10,610 nt of DNA from Candidatus Zixiibacteriota bacterium (GCA_024275215.1 JAJRZO010000486.1:1-10610), one strand, 5' to 3'. Numbered from the stretch's first letter, positions 1-5,818 are shown. The notes: generated by a model not told the origin, from the sequence alone. Made by a program: numbers and translations.

Positions 1-226
1 CCGGGAAATGGGAAATGAAAAACCTGCCGAAAATGCGCCTCAACGATTCGCCCCATGTCCTCTTCGGCGAAAAGGACTTGTCTAACCCACCGGAATGTCC
101 CTTAGCGGCTTGCGCATCCCTGTCGATCGCCGCCCCTCTGTTACTGCTATTACCCGCGAAAACAGCAGACGGCATCGTCATGCTAATTATAAGTGCGAGG
201 GTAACAAGCAGAAATATGCGCTTCAT
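1..226 (-). CDS. Small secreted protein, C-terminus beyond left edge (paralogue of 417-740)
   Basis: Reading leftwards from an ATG at 226-224, the frame stays open for 75 codons to the window edge. The product begins MKRIFLLVTLALIISM and has a typical Sec signal peptide: Lys-Arg, a hydrophobic core, then PSAVFA with likely cleavage after residue 24. A polar mature part follows and ends in the visible portion with RRIFGRFFISHFP. This aligns with the signal peptide and the HRLFGDIFVIDLP segment of the 107-aa product at 417-740, so the two are paralogues. A GGAG lies 8 nt upstream of the ATG, in the same context (AAGC-C-GGAG) as in the neighbour. No known domain is recognised; the protein is presumably exported to periplasm or surface. 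The existence of the gene is fairly secure from the paralogy, RBS and signal peptide. Its length and function are unknown. Confidence 0.68.
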   Translation of the reverse strand, partial: MKRIFLLVTLALIISMTMPSAVFAGNSSNRGAAIDRDAQAAKGHSGGLDKSFSPKRTWGESLRRIFGRFFISHFP

Positions 227-324
227 ATAACAAACTCCGGCTTATGTTTCCTCATCAGTTACTCTATTCTCAATCTGTTGTTTCTGTTCCCGGCTGGCCT
301 CACCTTCAAGAGCAAGGAGCCGAT
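227..324 (-). other. Leader/upstream region of the left-edge small secreted gene
   Basis: This stretch lies between the REP-like repeat (325-398) and the start codon at 226. The minus strand carries a Shine-Dalgarno GGAG at 235-238 with an 8-nt spacer to the ATG. No convincing -35/-10 pair is seen. The overlapping plus-strand reading frames here have no RBS and no protein-like composition, so they are treated as non-coding. Confidence 0.4.
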
Positions 325-398
325 TGTCGTCATTCCCGCGAAGGCGGGAATCCAGTTTTCATATCACGATGTCGAAACCACAGGAGTTTCGACCTACT
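325..398. repeat. REP-like two-hairpin repeat, copy A (74 bp)
   Basis: The 74-bp unit is matched by the copy at 944-1017 at about 68 of 74 positions. It contains two perfect inverted repeats. The first is ATTCCCGC (332-339) and GCGGGAAT (344-351) around a 4-nt loop. The second is GTCGAAAC (371-378) and GTTTCGAC (386-393) around a 7-nt loop. The layout is that of REP/BIME-type elements, which in other bacteria are mobilised by a RAYT (TnpA-REP) transposase encoded elsewhere. The copy lies just past the stop codon of the 417-740 gene, so its transcript could act as a 3' stabilising or terminating structure for that gene. No transposase is present in the window. Confidence 0.8.
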
Positions 399-416
399 CT
401 ACTCAAGGCTATTGAA

Positions 417-740
417 TTATTCTCCATCAATCCAGCCGTGATCATCGCCACCGGGTCGCCGGTTGCTTATATCGCCATTCACTCCAGGCGGATGCTGTGA
501 TCCTGCCGGGTCATCATCCCATGGAAGAGAAATCACTATTATATCATAATCCCACGGAAGATCAATCACGAAAATGTCGCCAAACAATCTGTGAACGACG
601 GACGTCTTCGTCTGCTCCATCTTCGGGACGTTATTATCAAACGTCGGCGTACTGGTATTATTATCGGCAAATACACCCGATGGAATTATCATGCCGAGCA
701 TAAGCGCCAAAACCACAAAAAGCAAAAAACTACGTTTCAT
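417..740 (-). CDS. Small secreted protein with internal LPWD repeat
   Basis: The product is a 107-aa protein of unknown function. Residues 1-25 form a clear signal peptide (MKRSFLLFVVLALMLGM...SGVFA, likely cleavage before DNN). The mature chain has a Thr/Asn-rich linker, the segment HRLFGDIF, then a tandem 11-residue repeat (IFVIDLPWDYD at 56-66 and IIVISLPWDDD at 67-77). It ends in a Gly/Pro/Asp-rich tail. The start is supported by GGAGAG upstream of the ATG at an appropriate spacing, and by the same Met-Lys-Arg start in the paralogue at 226. Two related loci flank it, one running off the left edge and one 5' fragment at 1071. The acidic, Pro/Gly-rich tail suggests an exported or surface peptide. 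No enzymatic motif is visible, and a bacteriocin-like role cannot be supported. Confidence 0.66.
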   Translation of the reverse strand: MKRSFLLFVVLALMLGMIIPSGVFADNNTSTPTFDNNVPKMEQTKTSVVHRLFGDIFVIDLPWDYDIIVISLPWDDDPAGSQHPPGVNGDISNRRPGGDDHGWIDGE

Positions 741-819
741 CAGAATCTCTCCAGCTTGCGTTAATTAGCAAATTGATCATCAGCGCGGATAACACCTTTC
801 ATCATACTTAATGCAAGCT
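741..819 (-). promoter_or_regulatory. 5' leader of the 417-740 gene with inverted repeat next to the RBS
   Basis: On the minus strand AGCTTGC (819-813) is complementary to GCAAGCT (759-753). The second arm runs directly into the ribosome-binding GGAGAG (752-747). The same 7-bp pair in the same position relative to GGAG occurs in the leader of the gene remnant at 1071. A stem here could influence access to the RBS. The loop is about 53 nt long and the stem only 7 bp, so a regulatory role is a hypothesis. No known riboswitch consensus is recognised. Confidence 0.3.
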
Positions 820-943
820 CCTCAACTCAGCAGATACTCGCCTCTGCCGTTTCCATCATCCCCACCCGCCGCTGCGCTTTGGGCGGGCTAACCTCGTCAC
901 GCCCCAAGTAGGCATGACCTACGATTATGCCGCTATCACTTCG
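820..943. other. Intergenic region with a GC-rich hairpin and a short palindrome
   Basis: No gene is seen. CCCGCC (865-870) and GGCGGG (882-887) form a GC-rich stem around an 11-nt loop. GTAGG (908-912) and CCTAC (918-922) form a second small dyad. Both sit immediately before the REP-like copy B. They may belong to a larger composite repeat, but copy A has no equivalent upstream sequence. A terminator function is not supported, because no T-tract follows on either strand. Confidence 0.4.
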
Positions 944-1017
944 TGTCGTCATTCCCGCGAAGGCGGGAATCCAGTCTTCATATCACGATGTCGAATCCAC
1001 AGAGGGTTCGACTTACT
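944..1017. repeat. REP-like two-hairpin repeat, copy B (74 bp)
   Basis: This is the second copy of the element at 325-398, in the same orientation. The first stem, ATTCCCGC (951-958) with GCGGGAAT (963-970), is identical to copy A. The second stem (990-998 with 1004-1012) differs from copy A in sequence but remains able to pair: an A-T pair becomes T-G and an extra C-G pair is gained. This suggests that the structure itself is maintained. It lies inside the reading frame left from the third small-secreted-gene copy and supplies that frame's 3' half and stop codon. Confidence 0.8.
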
Positions 1018-1071
1018 ATTTATCAAATCGAATTTGGTATTCGTCAATAGAAGTAGAATGTTGCGTTTCAT
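949..1071 (-). pseudogene. 5' remnant of a third small secreted-protein gene
   Basis: An ATG at 1071-1069 begins MKRNILLLL, matching the MKR-[S/I]-FLL starts of the two neighbouring small secreted proteins. The upstream DNA (GCAAGCTGGAGCGATTCTTG before ATGAAACG) is nearly the same as the leader of the 417-740 gene. After about nine codons the similarity ends: the frame continues as TNTKFDLINSK, with no signal-peptide core, runs into REP-like copy B and stops at 949. The simplest reading is a truncated duplicate whose remainder was lost or replaced around the repeat. It is unlikely to make a functional product. Confidence 0.55.
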
Positions 1072-1142
1072 CAAGAATCGCTCCAGCTTGCTTTTTGTGC
1101 AGTCTCCAGTGAGAACCGTTTCAAAAATTCCTGGTGCAAGCT
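1072..1142 (-). promoter_or_regulatory. 5' leader of the gene remnant, matching that of 417-740
   Basis: On the minus strand it contains AGCTTGC (1142-1136), later GCAAGCT (1091-1085), then GGAG, the same order and adjacency as in 741-819. Between the arms the similarity to the other leader is patchy. It shows that duplication of the small secreted gene included its upstream region. Confidence 0.35.
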
Positions 1143-1319
1143 TTTGATTCCAACTGTGAACACCATAGTGTGATTACAGTTAATATAAAATAAGAATTCT
1201 TTAATATCAGTCAAGCACTATTTTCAACACCCTAATATTAAGATTTCTCAGGCTGCTGATGAGAATATCTTGACTTATGCAATCCCGTCATTTACTTGAA
1301 TACCATTGATGGCTAAAGT
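1143..1319. other. AT-rich intergenic region upstream of the signalling operon
   Basis: The two strands diverge here: the remnant leader lies to the left and the plus-strand operon starts at 1320. The sequence is AT-rich, with TTAATATAAAAT near 1180-1192 and TAATATTA near 1232. A TTGACT at 1270 resembles a -35 box but lacks a good -10 at 16-18 nt. A promoter for the operon is expected here; its position cannot be fixed from sequence alone. No convincing Shine-Dalgarno precedes the ATG at 1320. Confidence 0.35.
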
Positions 1320-2528
1320 ATGGCAATAATTGCAATTGTATTCGGATCCTACTGTCATGGCGAAGAAGTTATCGCCAGAGTCAGTAAACAGCTTGACTAC
1401 AAGGATATTGTCAGCAGGCTGTTCAATATTACAAGTCAGCGATATAACGTCAGCGCTGATCAATTACTTCAATCGCTGGTGCCTCCCCCGCCACCCGTAG
1501 CCAAATCATTGATCGCGCAAGAACTTGATCTGGCATATCTCCAGACTGTGCTGGCAGAACTGATGGAACCGGATAAGGCAATCATTAGCGGTTGTCCCGC
1601 ATTTCTTATTCCGGCAAACATTTCTCACGTCCTGAGAGTATGCCTGATAGCGGACGTCGCCCACCGTCGCAGCAACAGTCTTAAAATCGATGGCGGGTCT
1701 GAGGACGACGCGACCGCAAGAATCAAGGATGACGATTTGAAACTGGCTACTTGCGCTGCTCATTTTTCCCACAGACCAGTATACGACGAAAGCCTCTACG
1801 ATATCGTGATTCCCATGGATCAGACTTCAGTTTCTGATGCTGCCGCGATTATCTGTGAACAGGCGCAGTCGGAGGCAGTCGCGACAACCGAACGATCACG
1901 GGAGGCTGTAGCAGGCTTTCGACTTGCTTCCGAAATAAAGGTTGCTTTGTTGCAGAAGGGCTGGCGGGTGGAAGTTTTCGCTGAAGCCGGTCATGTTATC
2001 GTAGGAATCAACGACCATGTGCTGAATATGAAGCGATTGCAAACTAAGATAGAACGTAAAGTCATGTCATTTCCGGGAGTCACTGAAGTCACCACGAAGC
2101 TGGGATCGAAGTACTCTCCCCCATCGGCAAATCCATGGAATGATGTCGATGTGCCTCCAAGGATTTTGCTCGTCGATGATGAGAAAGAATTCGTCCAGAC
2201 ATTATCCGAGCGTCTCAGGACTCGCAGCCTGGAATCCACGATCGCTTATAACGGAGAACAGGCGCTTGAGATGCTCAAGTCGGATGTTGCGGATGTTATC
2301 GTTCTTGACCTCAGAATGCCCGGTATCGACGGTATCGAGACTCTGAGACGTGTGAAAAAACAGTACCCCGGCGTTGAGGTTATCATTTTGACCGGCCATG
2401 GATCAAAACGCGAGCAGGAAATTGCAGAGGAACTGGGTGCGTTTGCTTACCTGCAAAAACCGGTAAATGTGAATGAACTGGCTCGAGTGATGAAGGCAGC
2501 GTACATGCGTGCCAAAGGAAAAACATAA
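1320..2528 (+). CDS. Cytidylate kinase-like / BON-like / response-regulator receiver fusion protein
   Basis: The 402-aa cytoplasmic protein has three parts. Residues 1-180 match the cytidylate-kinase-like family: an N-terminal strand, GSYCHGEEVIARVSKQL in the P-loop position, ISGCPAFLIP near 90-97, and a YDESLYDIVI segment near 155-164. The P-loop lacks the GK[S/T] nucleotide-binding residues, so catalysis is doubtful. Residues about 197-264 look like a BON domain, ending with FPGVTEV. Residues 280-400 are a complete CheY-like receiver: acidic pair D286/D287, phospho-acceptor D330 in VIVLDLRMPG, T358 and K380-P381. The start is fixed by a stop codon two codons upstream and by the family's usual Met-strand beginning. 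It is first in a six-gene co-directional block with a sensor kinase next. The receiver probably controls binding by the pseudo-kinase/BON part; there is no DNA-binding domain. Domain calls come from sequence pattern, the BON call being the least certain. Confidence 0.82.
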   Translation: MAIIAIVFGSYCHGEEVIARVSKQLDYKDIVSRLFNITSQRYNVSADQLLQSLVPPPPPVAKSLIAQELDLAYLQTVLAELMEPDKAIISGCPAFLIPANISHVLRVCLIADVAHRRSNSLKIDGGSEDDATARIKDDDLKLATCAAHFSHRPVYDESLYDIVIPMDQTSVSDAAAIICEQAQSEAVATTERSREAVAGFRLASEIKVALLQKGWRVEVFAEAGHVIVGINDHVLNMKRLQTKIERKVMSFPGVTEVTTKLGSKYSPPSANPWNDVDVPPRILLVDDEKEFVQTLSERLRTRSLESTIAYNGEQALEMLKSDVADVIVLDLRMPGIDGIETLRRVKKQYPGVEVIILTGHGSKREQEIAEELGAFAYLQKPVNVNELARVMKAAYMRAKGKT

Positions 2529-2542
2529 AGGCTGTTTCAATT

Positions 2543-2598
2543 GATCGGAATTCAGCCCGATCGAACGTCTGAATTCAGGCGTTCACCTGACAGAATTC
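2543..2598. promoter_or_regulatory. Palindrome-rich spacer before the sensor kinase gene
   Basis: The 70-nt gap between the fusion gene and the kinase gene contains GATCGG/CCGATC (2543-2548 with 2557-2562). Directly adjacent is a 22-bp dyad (2563-2584) whose 11-nt arms pair fully in RNA with one G-U and have no loop. GAATTC occurs three times, at 2548, 2571 and 2593, at 23- and 22-nt spacing, the last copy abutting the GTG start. This could be an operator, an RNA processing or attenuation structure, or chance. There is no T-tract for an intrinsic terminator. Confidence 0.35.
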
Positions 2599-4308
2599 GT
2601 GATTATGAGCACACAACCGCCAGATGACTATCAGTTGCCCCAGGCTGTTCGCGAGCGCATACCACGTTATCGTCGCGTTCTTCTCAATCTGGTTATTGTT
2701 CCGTTTCTGGCGGCTATAATTCCGCTCCTCATACTGGCAGTAGTCAATTATCAACAGGATTCCGATTCGTATCTTTCGGAGAATCGTTACGAACTGACTC
2801 GCCTGCTTTCCAGCACAAAGCGATCACTTCAGTTTGCCATCGAAGAACGTCGAGCGTTGCTTTCACTGATTGCGCGGACGAAATCTCATGTCGAGTTAGG
2901 GGACGAGTCGCACCTTAAAGCGACATTGAGAGATTTACGCGAGACATTCGGCGACTTCGTTGATCTGGGACTTGTCACGAGCAGCGGTCGGCAATCCTGC
3001 TATGTTGGACCTTACAAATTGCAAGGAACCAACTATGCTCAGGAGGATTGGTTTCAGGAAGTTTCGCTACGGGGAGTGTATGTCAGTGATGTCTTCCTTG
3101 GTCATCGCAAATTTCCCCATTTTGTGATCGCTGTAACGCGCGAACTCGAGGACGGTGATTTTTATGTTCTCAGGGCAACGATTGATACCGAGTTACTCGA
3201 CCGACAGTTTTTCTCTCTTGATCTGGCTGAGAATATAGATGCCTTTGTTGTCAACCAGCAGGGAATCCTGCAGACTCGATCAGCTTTCTATGGAGATGTT
3301 CTGAGCAATTCAGGGCTTACAATTCCACCGAATCTGCGCGAACAGGAAATCATCAGGGAATTGGGACAGCAGAAAAACCGGCTGCTGACTGTTGGTTTTT
3401 CGTATGTCGAGGGAACACCATTCGTTCTTGTCACGGCGATGAACAGCCTGCCGCCATTTCAGCACTGGTTACAGAAGCGCTACGATGTCTTCTTCTTTCT
3501 GATCGTCAGTGTGATCGGAATTCTGATTGTTGTTTACTGGCGTTCAAAGAGAATAGTTACGCGCCTGCGCGAGGCTGACACCGAACGAGCAAGAGCGTAC
3601 CATCATATTGAATACACAAACAAAATGGCAACACTGGGGCGACTTGCGGCTGGGGTTGCACATGAGATCAACAACCCTCTGGCAATCATCAACGAGAAGG
3701 CCGGATTGCTCAAAGATATAACAGGCAGTATCCCCGATTTTCCAAAGAAAGACAAGTTTATTGGAATTGCAGACTCTATTTGCACATCGGTGGAGCGGTG
3801 CAGCCGTGTTACTCACCGCCTGCTTGGATTCGGAAGACGCATGGATCTCAGTAAAGAACAGATTGACCTGGAATCATTGATGAACGATGTGCTCGAATTC
3901 CAGCGTACCGAAGCTGCGCATCGGGATATAACTGTGAATTTGGATGTCGCGGAGGATGTGCCTGTGATCGAAAGTGATCGAGGGCAACTTCAGCAAGTAT
4001 TCCTGAATTTGATCAACAACGCAAGCAGCGCGGTTCAGGATGGCGGACGGATCGATATTGTGATTCGTCACCCGAATCCCAATGAAGTTAGCATTGCGAT
4101 AAAAGACAATGGTTCCGGAATACCACCTGAAGATCTGGCACACATTTTCGAGCCGTTCTACTCCACGAAGGGCGAGGCAGGCACCGGTCTTGGATTGTCA
4201 ATTACGCGTGAAATAGTTGAAAAACTTGGCGGCATAATTGAAGTGGAAAGTGAAGTCGGCAAGGGATCCCGCTTTACTGTTAATCTGCCGATTGAGAAGG
4301 TGCAATAG
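2599..4308 (+). CDS. Membrane sensor histidine kinase with Cache-like extracytoplasmic domain
   Basis: The 569-aa protein has a cytoplasmic N-tail, a transmembrane helix at about 27-49, and an extracytoplasmic region at about 50-295. That region carries a dCache-type signature (YAQEDWFQEVSLRGVYVSDVF then PHFVIAV). A second helix spans about 297-314, followed by a short linker, a HisKA domain and an HATPase. The phospho-accepting H355 lies in AAGVAHEINNPLA. The ATPase motifs are complete: N-box QVFLNLINNA, G1 DNGSGIP (503-509), F-box IFEPFYSTK, and G2 GTGLGLSI. It should autophosphorylate in response to an extracytoplasmic ligand and pass phosphate to receivers encoded beside it. The GTG at 2599 and the ATG two codons later (2605) are both possible starts; neither has a clear Shine-Dalgarno. 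Its stop overlaps the next start by one base. The architecture resembles kinases I recall from sulfate-reducing Desulfobacterota. Confidence 0.93.
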   Translation: MIMSTQPPDDYQLPQAVRERIPRYRRVLLNLVIVPFLAAIIPLLILAVVNYQQDSDSYLSENRYELTRLLSSTKRSLQFAIEERRALLSLIARTKSHVELGDESHLKATLRDLRETFGDFVDLGLVTSSGRQSCYVGPYKLQGTNYAQEDWFQEVSLRGVYVSDVFLGHRKFPHFVIAVTRELEDGDFYVLRATIDTELLDRQFFSLDLAENIDAFVVNQQGILQTRSAFYGDVLSNSGLTIPPNLREQEIIRELGQQKNRLLTVGFSYVEGTPFVLVTAMNSLPPFQHWLQKRYDVFFFLIVSVIGILIVVYWRSKRIVTRLREADTERARAYHHIEYTNKMATLGRLAAGVAHEINNPLAIINEKAGLLKDITGSIPDFPKKDKFIGIADSICTSVERCSRVTHRLLGFGRRMDLSKEQIDLESLMNDVLEFQRTEAAHRDITVNLDVAEDVPVIESDRGQLQQVFLNLINNASSAVQDGGRIDIVIRHPNPNEVSIAIKDNGSGIPPEDLAHIFEPFYSTKGEAGTGLGLSITREIVEKLGGIIEVESEVGKGSRFTVNLPIEKVQ

Positions 4309-4694
4309 TGAATAATGACGCGAATACTTACAAGGTTCTGTTAGTCGACGACGAAGAGGAACTGGTCTCGACGCTTGTTGAAAGACTGGGCTATCGAAAT
4401 TTCGCTGCAGAGTATGCTCTCAACGCTACTACTGCGCTGGATATGCTTAGAAAAACAGCGTACGATGTTGTCGTGGTTGATCTGAAACTTCCCGGTATAT
4501 CCGGCAATGAACTTGTGCAGATAATCAGGAAAGCCTACCCCAACATACCTGTCATTCTGATGACCGGACATGGGAATGACAAGTTCCATGATTCTGCCGC
4601 ACCGGAAGATGTCAGTTCGTTGATCCAGAAGCCATTCGATGTTTCCCAACTTGTTACCATGATGAAAAAAGCGATTGCAGAACATGAACACTGA
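4308..4694 (+). CDS. Single-domain response regulator (receiver only)
   Basis: This 128-aa CheY-like receiver has no output domain. The conserved residues are present: D14/D15 in LLVDDEEE, phospho-acceptor D58 in VVVVDLKLPG, T86 in VILMTGHG, and K108-P109. The GTG start shares its G with the TAG stop of the sensor kinase, and AGAAGG precedes it at suitable spacing. Translation is therefore probably coupled, and the pair is very likely a cognate kinase/receiver. After T86 the segment GNDKFHDSAAPEDVSS is shorter and more polar than usual, which may alter the alpha4-beta5 output surface. With no effector domain it probably works by protein-protein contact or as a relay step towards the H-box protein encoded next. 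Confidence 0.92.
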   Translation: MNNDANTYKVLLVDDEEELVSTLVERLGYRNFAAEYALNATTALDMLRKTAYDVVVVDLKLPGISGNELVQIIRKAYPNIPVILMTGHGNDKFHDSAAPEDVSSLIQKPFDVSQLVTMMKKAIAEHEH

Positions 4695-5337
4695 TATTGG
4701 CGCCCGGTACAATCCTCAGGCTTTCTACAGCGAGATCACCGCATCGGTCACGCATGAACTGAATAATATTCTGGGGATAATCGAACAGGTTGCGGGTCTC
4801 GTTGAAGACCTCACTGTGACAACCTCCGAAGGCGAGACCCCTATGGATAATCGTATGGGTGAGATTGCCGAGAAGATAATTCGTCAGACTGATCGTGGTA
4901 TGAAACTTGTTAAACGTTTGAATAAGTTTGCGCACATGGGAGATGTGCTGTCAGGCGAATGCGATCTTTGCGATGTTGTCGAGAACCTTGTCGCCCTCGC
5001 GCAACGATTTGCCAGACTGAAAGGCAAATCTCTTCGACCGGAGATACCCGATGACGCTGTTATGGTAGTGATAAATCAGGTCCGATTCTCGGAAGCTTTG
5101 TTCACATGTATTAAGCGAGTGGTTGCACTGGCGGATGCCGGAGCTACGGTTACGATCAAGCTGGTTGACAGCGAATATCATGCTTCTATTTTGATAAGCG
5201 CACCATGCGCTGAACATGATCCTGACATCTCAAAACAATTTCAACTGCCGGAAAATCTTGCGCAGATTGTTGTAAGAGAATCAGAATCGGAAGGCAGTAT
5301 TGCCGTTGAGCTGATAGTCAACCATACTATGGGATAA
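4684..5337 (+). CDS. Histidine kinase-like protein with H-box but degenerate ATPase domain; putative phosphotransferase
   Basis: From the ATG at 4684 the product is 217 aa and soluble. Residues near 15-40 form a HisKA-type helix with an intact H-box (ITASVTHELNNILGII; His24). A second long helix, with MGEIAEKIIRQTDRGMKLVKRLNKFAH, follows, as in dimerising DHp domains. The remainder has the length and rough strand pattern of a small HATPase lobe but lacks a clear N-box, DxGxG and GxGLG motif. Where G1 would be expected there is ISAPCAEHD. It therefore probably cannot bind ATP and may act as a histidine phosphotransferase like Spo0B or ChpT. An alternative TTG start at 4675 would add three residues. 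It overlaps the upstream receiver gene by 11 bp, and another receiver starts 6 nt downstream. An annotation pipeline may simply call it a histidine kinase. Confidence 0.8.
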   Translation: MNTDIGARYNPQAFYSEITASVTHELNNILGIIEQVAGLVEDLTVTTSEGETPMDNRMGEIAEKIIRQTDRGMKLVKRLNKFAHMGDVLSGECDLCDVVENLVALAQRFARLKGKSLRPEIPDDAVMVVINQVRFSEALFTCIKRVVALADAGATVTIKLVDSEYHASILISAPCAEHDPDISKQFQLPENLAQIVVRESESEGSIAVELIVNHTMG

Positions 5338-5343
5338 ACAAAA

Positions 5344-5775
5344 ATGGATAAAACAAGAGTTCTAATCGTCGATGATGAATCTGATTTCATCGATGTTCTG
5401 GCGACACGAATGAAGAGTCGAGGGCTTGAAGTTGATACGGCTCTCAGTGGTGAAGAAGCGCTAAAACTGGTCGGCACACACGACTATGATTCGGTGGTGC
5501 TCGATCTGGCTATGCCTCAGATGGACGGTCTCGAAACTCTGAAGCGCATGCTGGTTCTGAATCCATCCCTGCAGGTGATATTGCTGACCGGCCATGCTAC
5601 GGTCAATAAGGGAGTTGAGGCTATCAAGTCGGGCGCGTTCGAGTTCCTTGAGAAACCTGTCAAGCTCGAAACTCTTCTCAAGTATGTGGAGAATGCTCGT
5701 GAGCGCAAAGCGGCGCTCTCAGAATCTCACATGGATGAAATGATCGATGAGATCGTGAAGAGACGAGGGTGGTAG
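5344..5775 (+). CDS. Single-domain response regulator with short C-terminal extension
   Basis: The 143-aa protein is a complete receiver domain at about residues 4-120: D10/D11 in LIVDDES, phospho-acceptor D54 in VVLDLAMPQMDG, T82 in LLTGHATV, and K104-P105. A 20-residue helical, charged tail (MDEMIDEIVKRRGW at the end) follows, with no recognisable output domain. In its Asp region and its PVKLETLLKYV ending it is closer to NtrC-type receivers than to CheY. The gene starts 6 nt after the stop of the H-box protein, so the two are almost certainly co-translated. The Shine-Dalgarno is weak. The transporter gene follows 72 nt downstream, and regulation of it by protein contact is a reasonable inference. 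Confidence 0.92.
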   Translation: MDKTRVLIVDDESDFIDVLATRMKSRGLEVDTALSGEEALKLVGTHDYDSVVLDLAMPQMDGLETLKRMLVLNPSLQVILLTGHATVNKGVEAIKSGAFEFLEKPVKLETLLKYVENARERKAALSESHMDEMIDEIVKRRGW

Positions 5776-5818
5776 TTTCGCGAACGGATATTGAACAAGT
5801 GGTTCACTAAGGAATGAC

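Noticed and set aside
95..415. Plus-strand frame of 106 codons containing VIPAKAGIQ
   Set aside because: The recognisable peptide is only the translation of REP-like copy A. It has no RBS and overlaps a supported minus-strand gene with a signal peptide.
417..740. Bacteriocin or toxin assignment for the small secreted proteins
   Set aside because: They have Sec-type signal peptides, and no double-glycine leader, immunity gene or export gene is nearby. Function left unknown.
325..1017. Possible CRISPR array from the two matching repeats
   Set aside because: Only two copies 545 bp apart with a gene between, internal hairpins at REP-type spacing, and no cas genes.
914..1147. Plus-strand frame of 77 codons with RHSREGGNP
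   Set aside because: It is a translation of REP-like copy B and its flanks; no RBS or protein-like composition.
1270..1305. Sigma-70-type promoter beginning at TTGACT
   Set aside because: No acceptable -10 hexamer at 16-18 nt; kept only as a remark in the intergenic entry.
1315..1340. Sigma-54-like TGGC...TTGC at the start of the fusion gene
   Set aside because: The GG-to-GC spacing is 8 nt rather than the required 10, and it overlaps the coding start.
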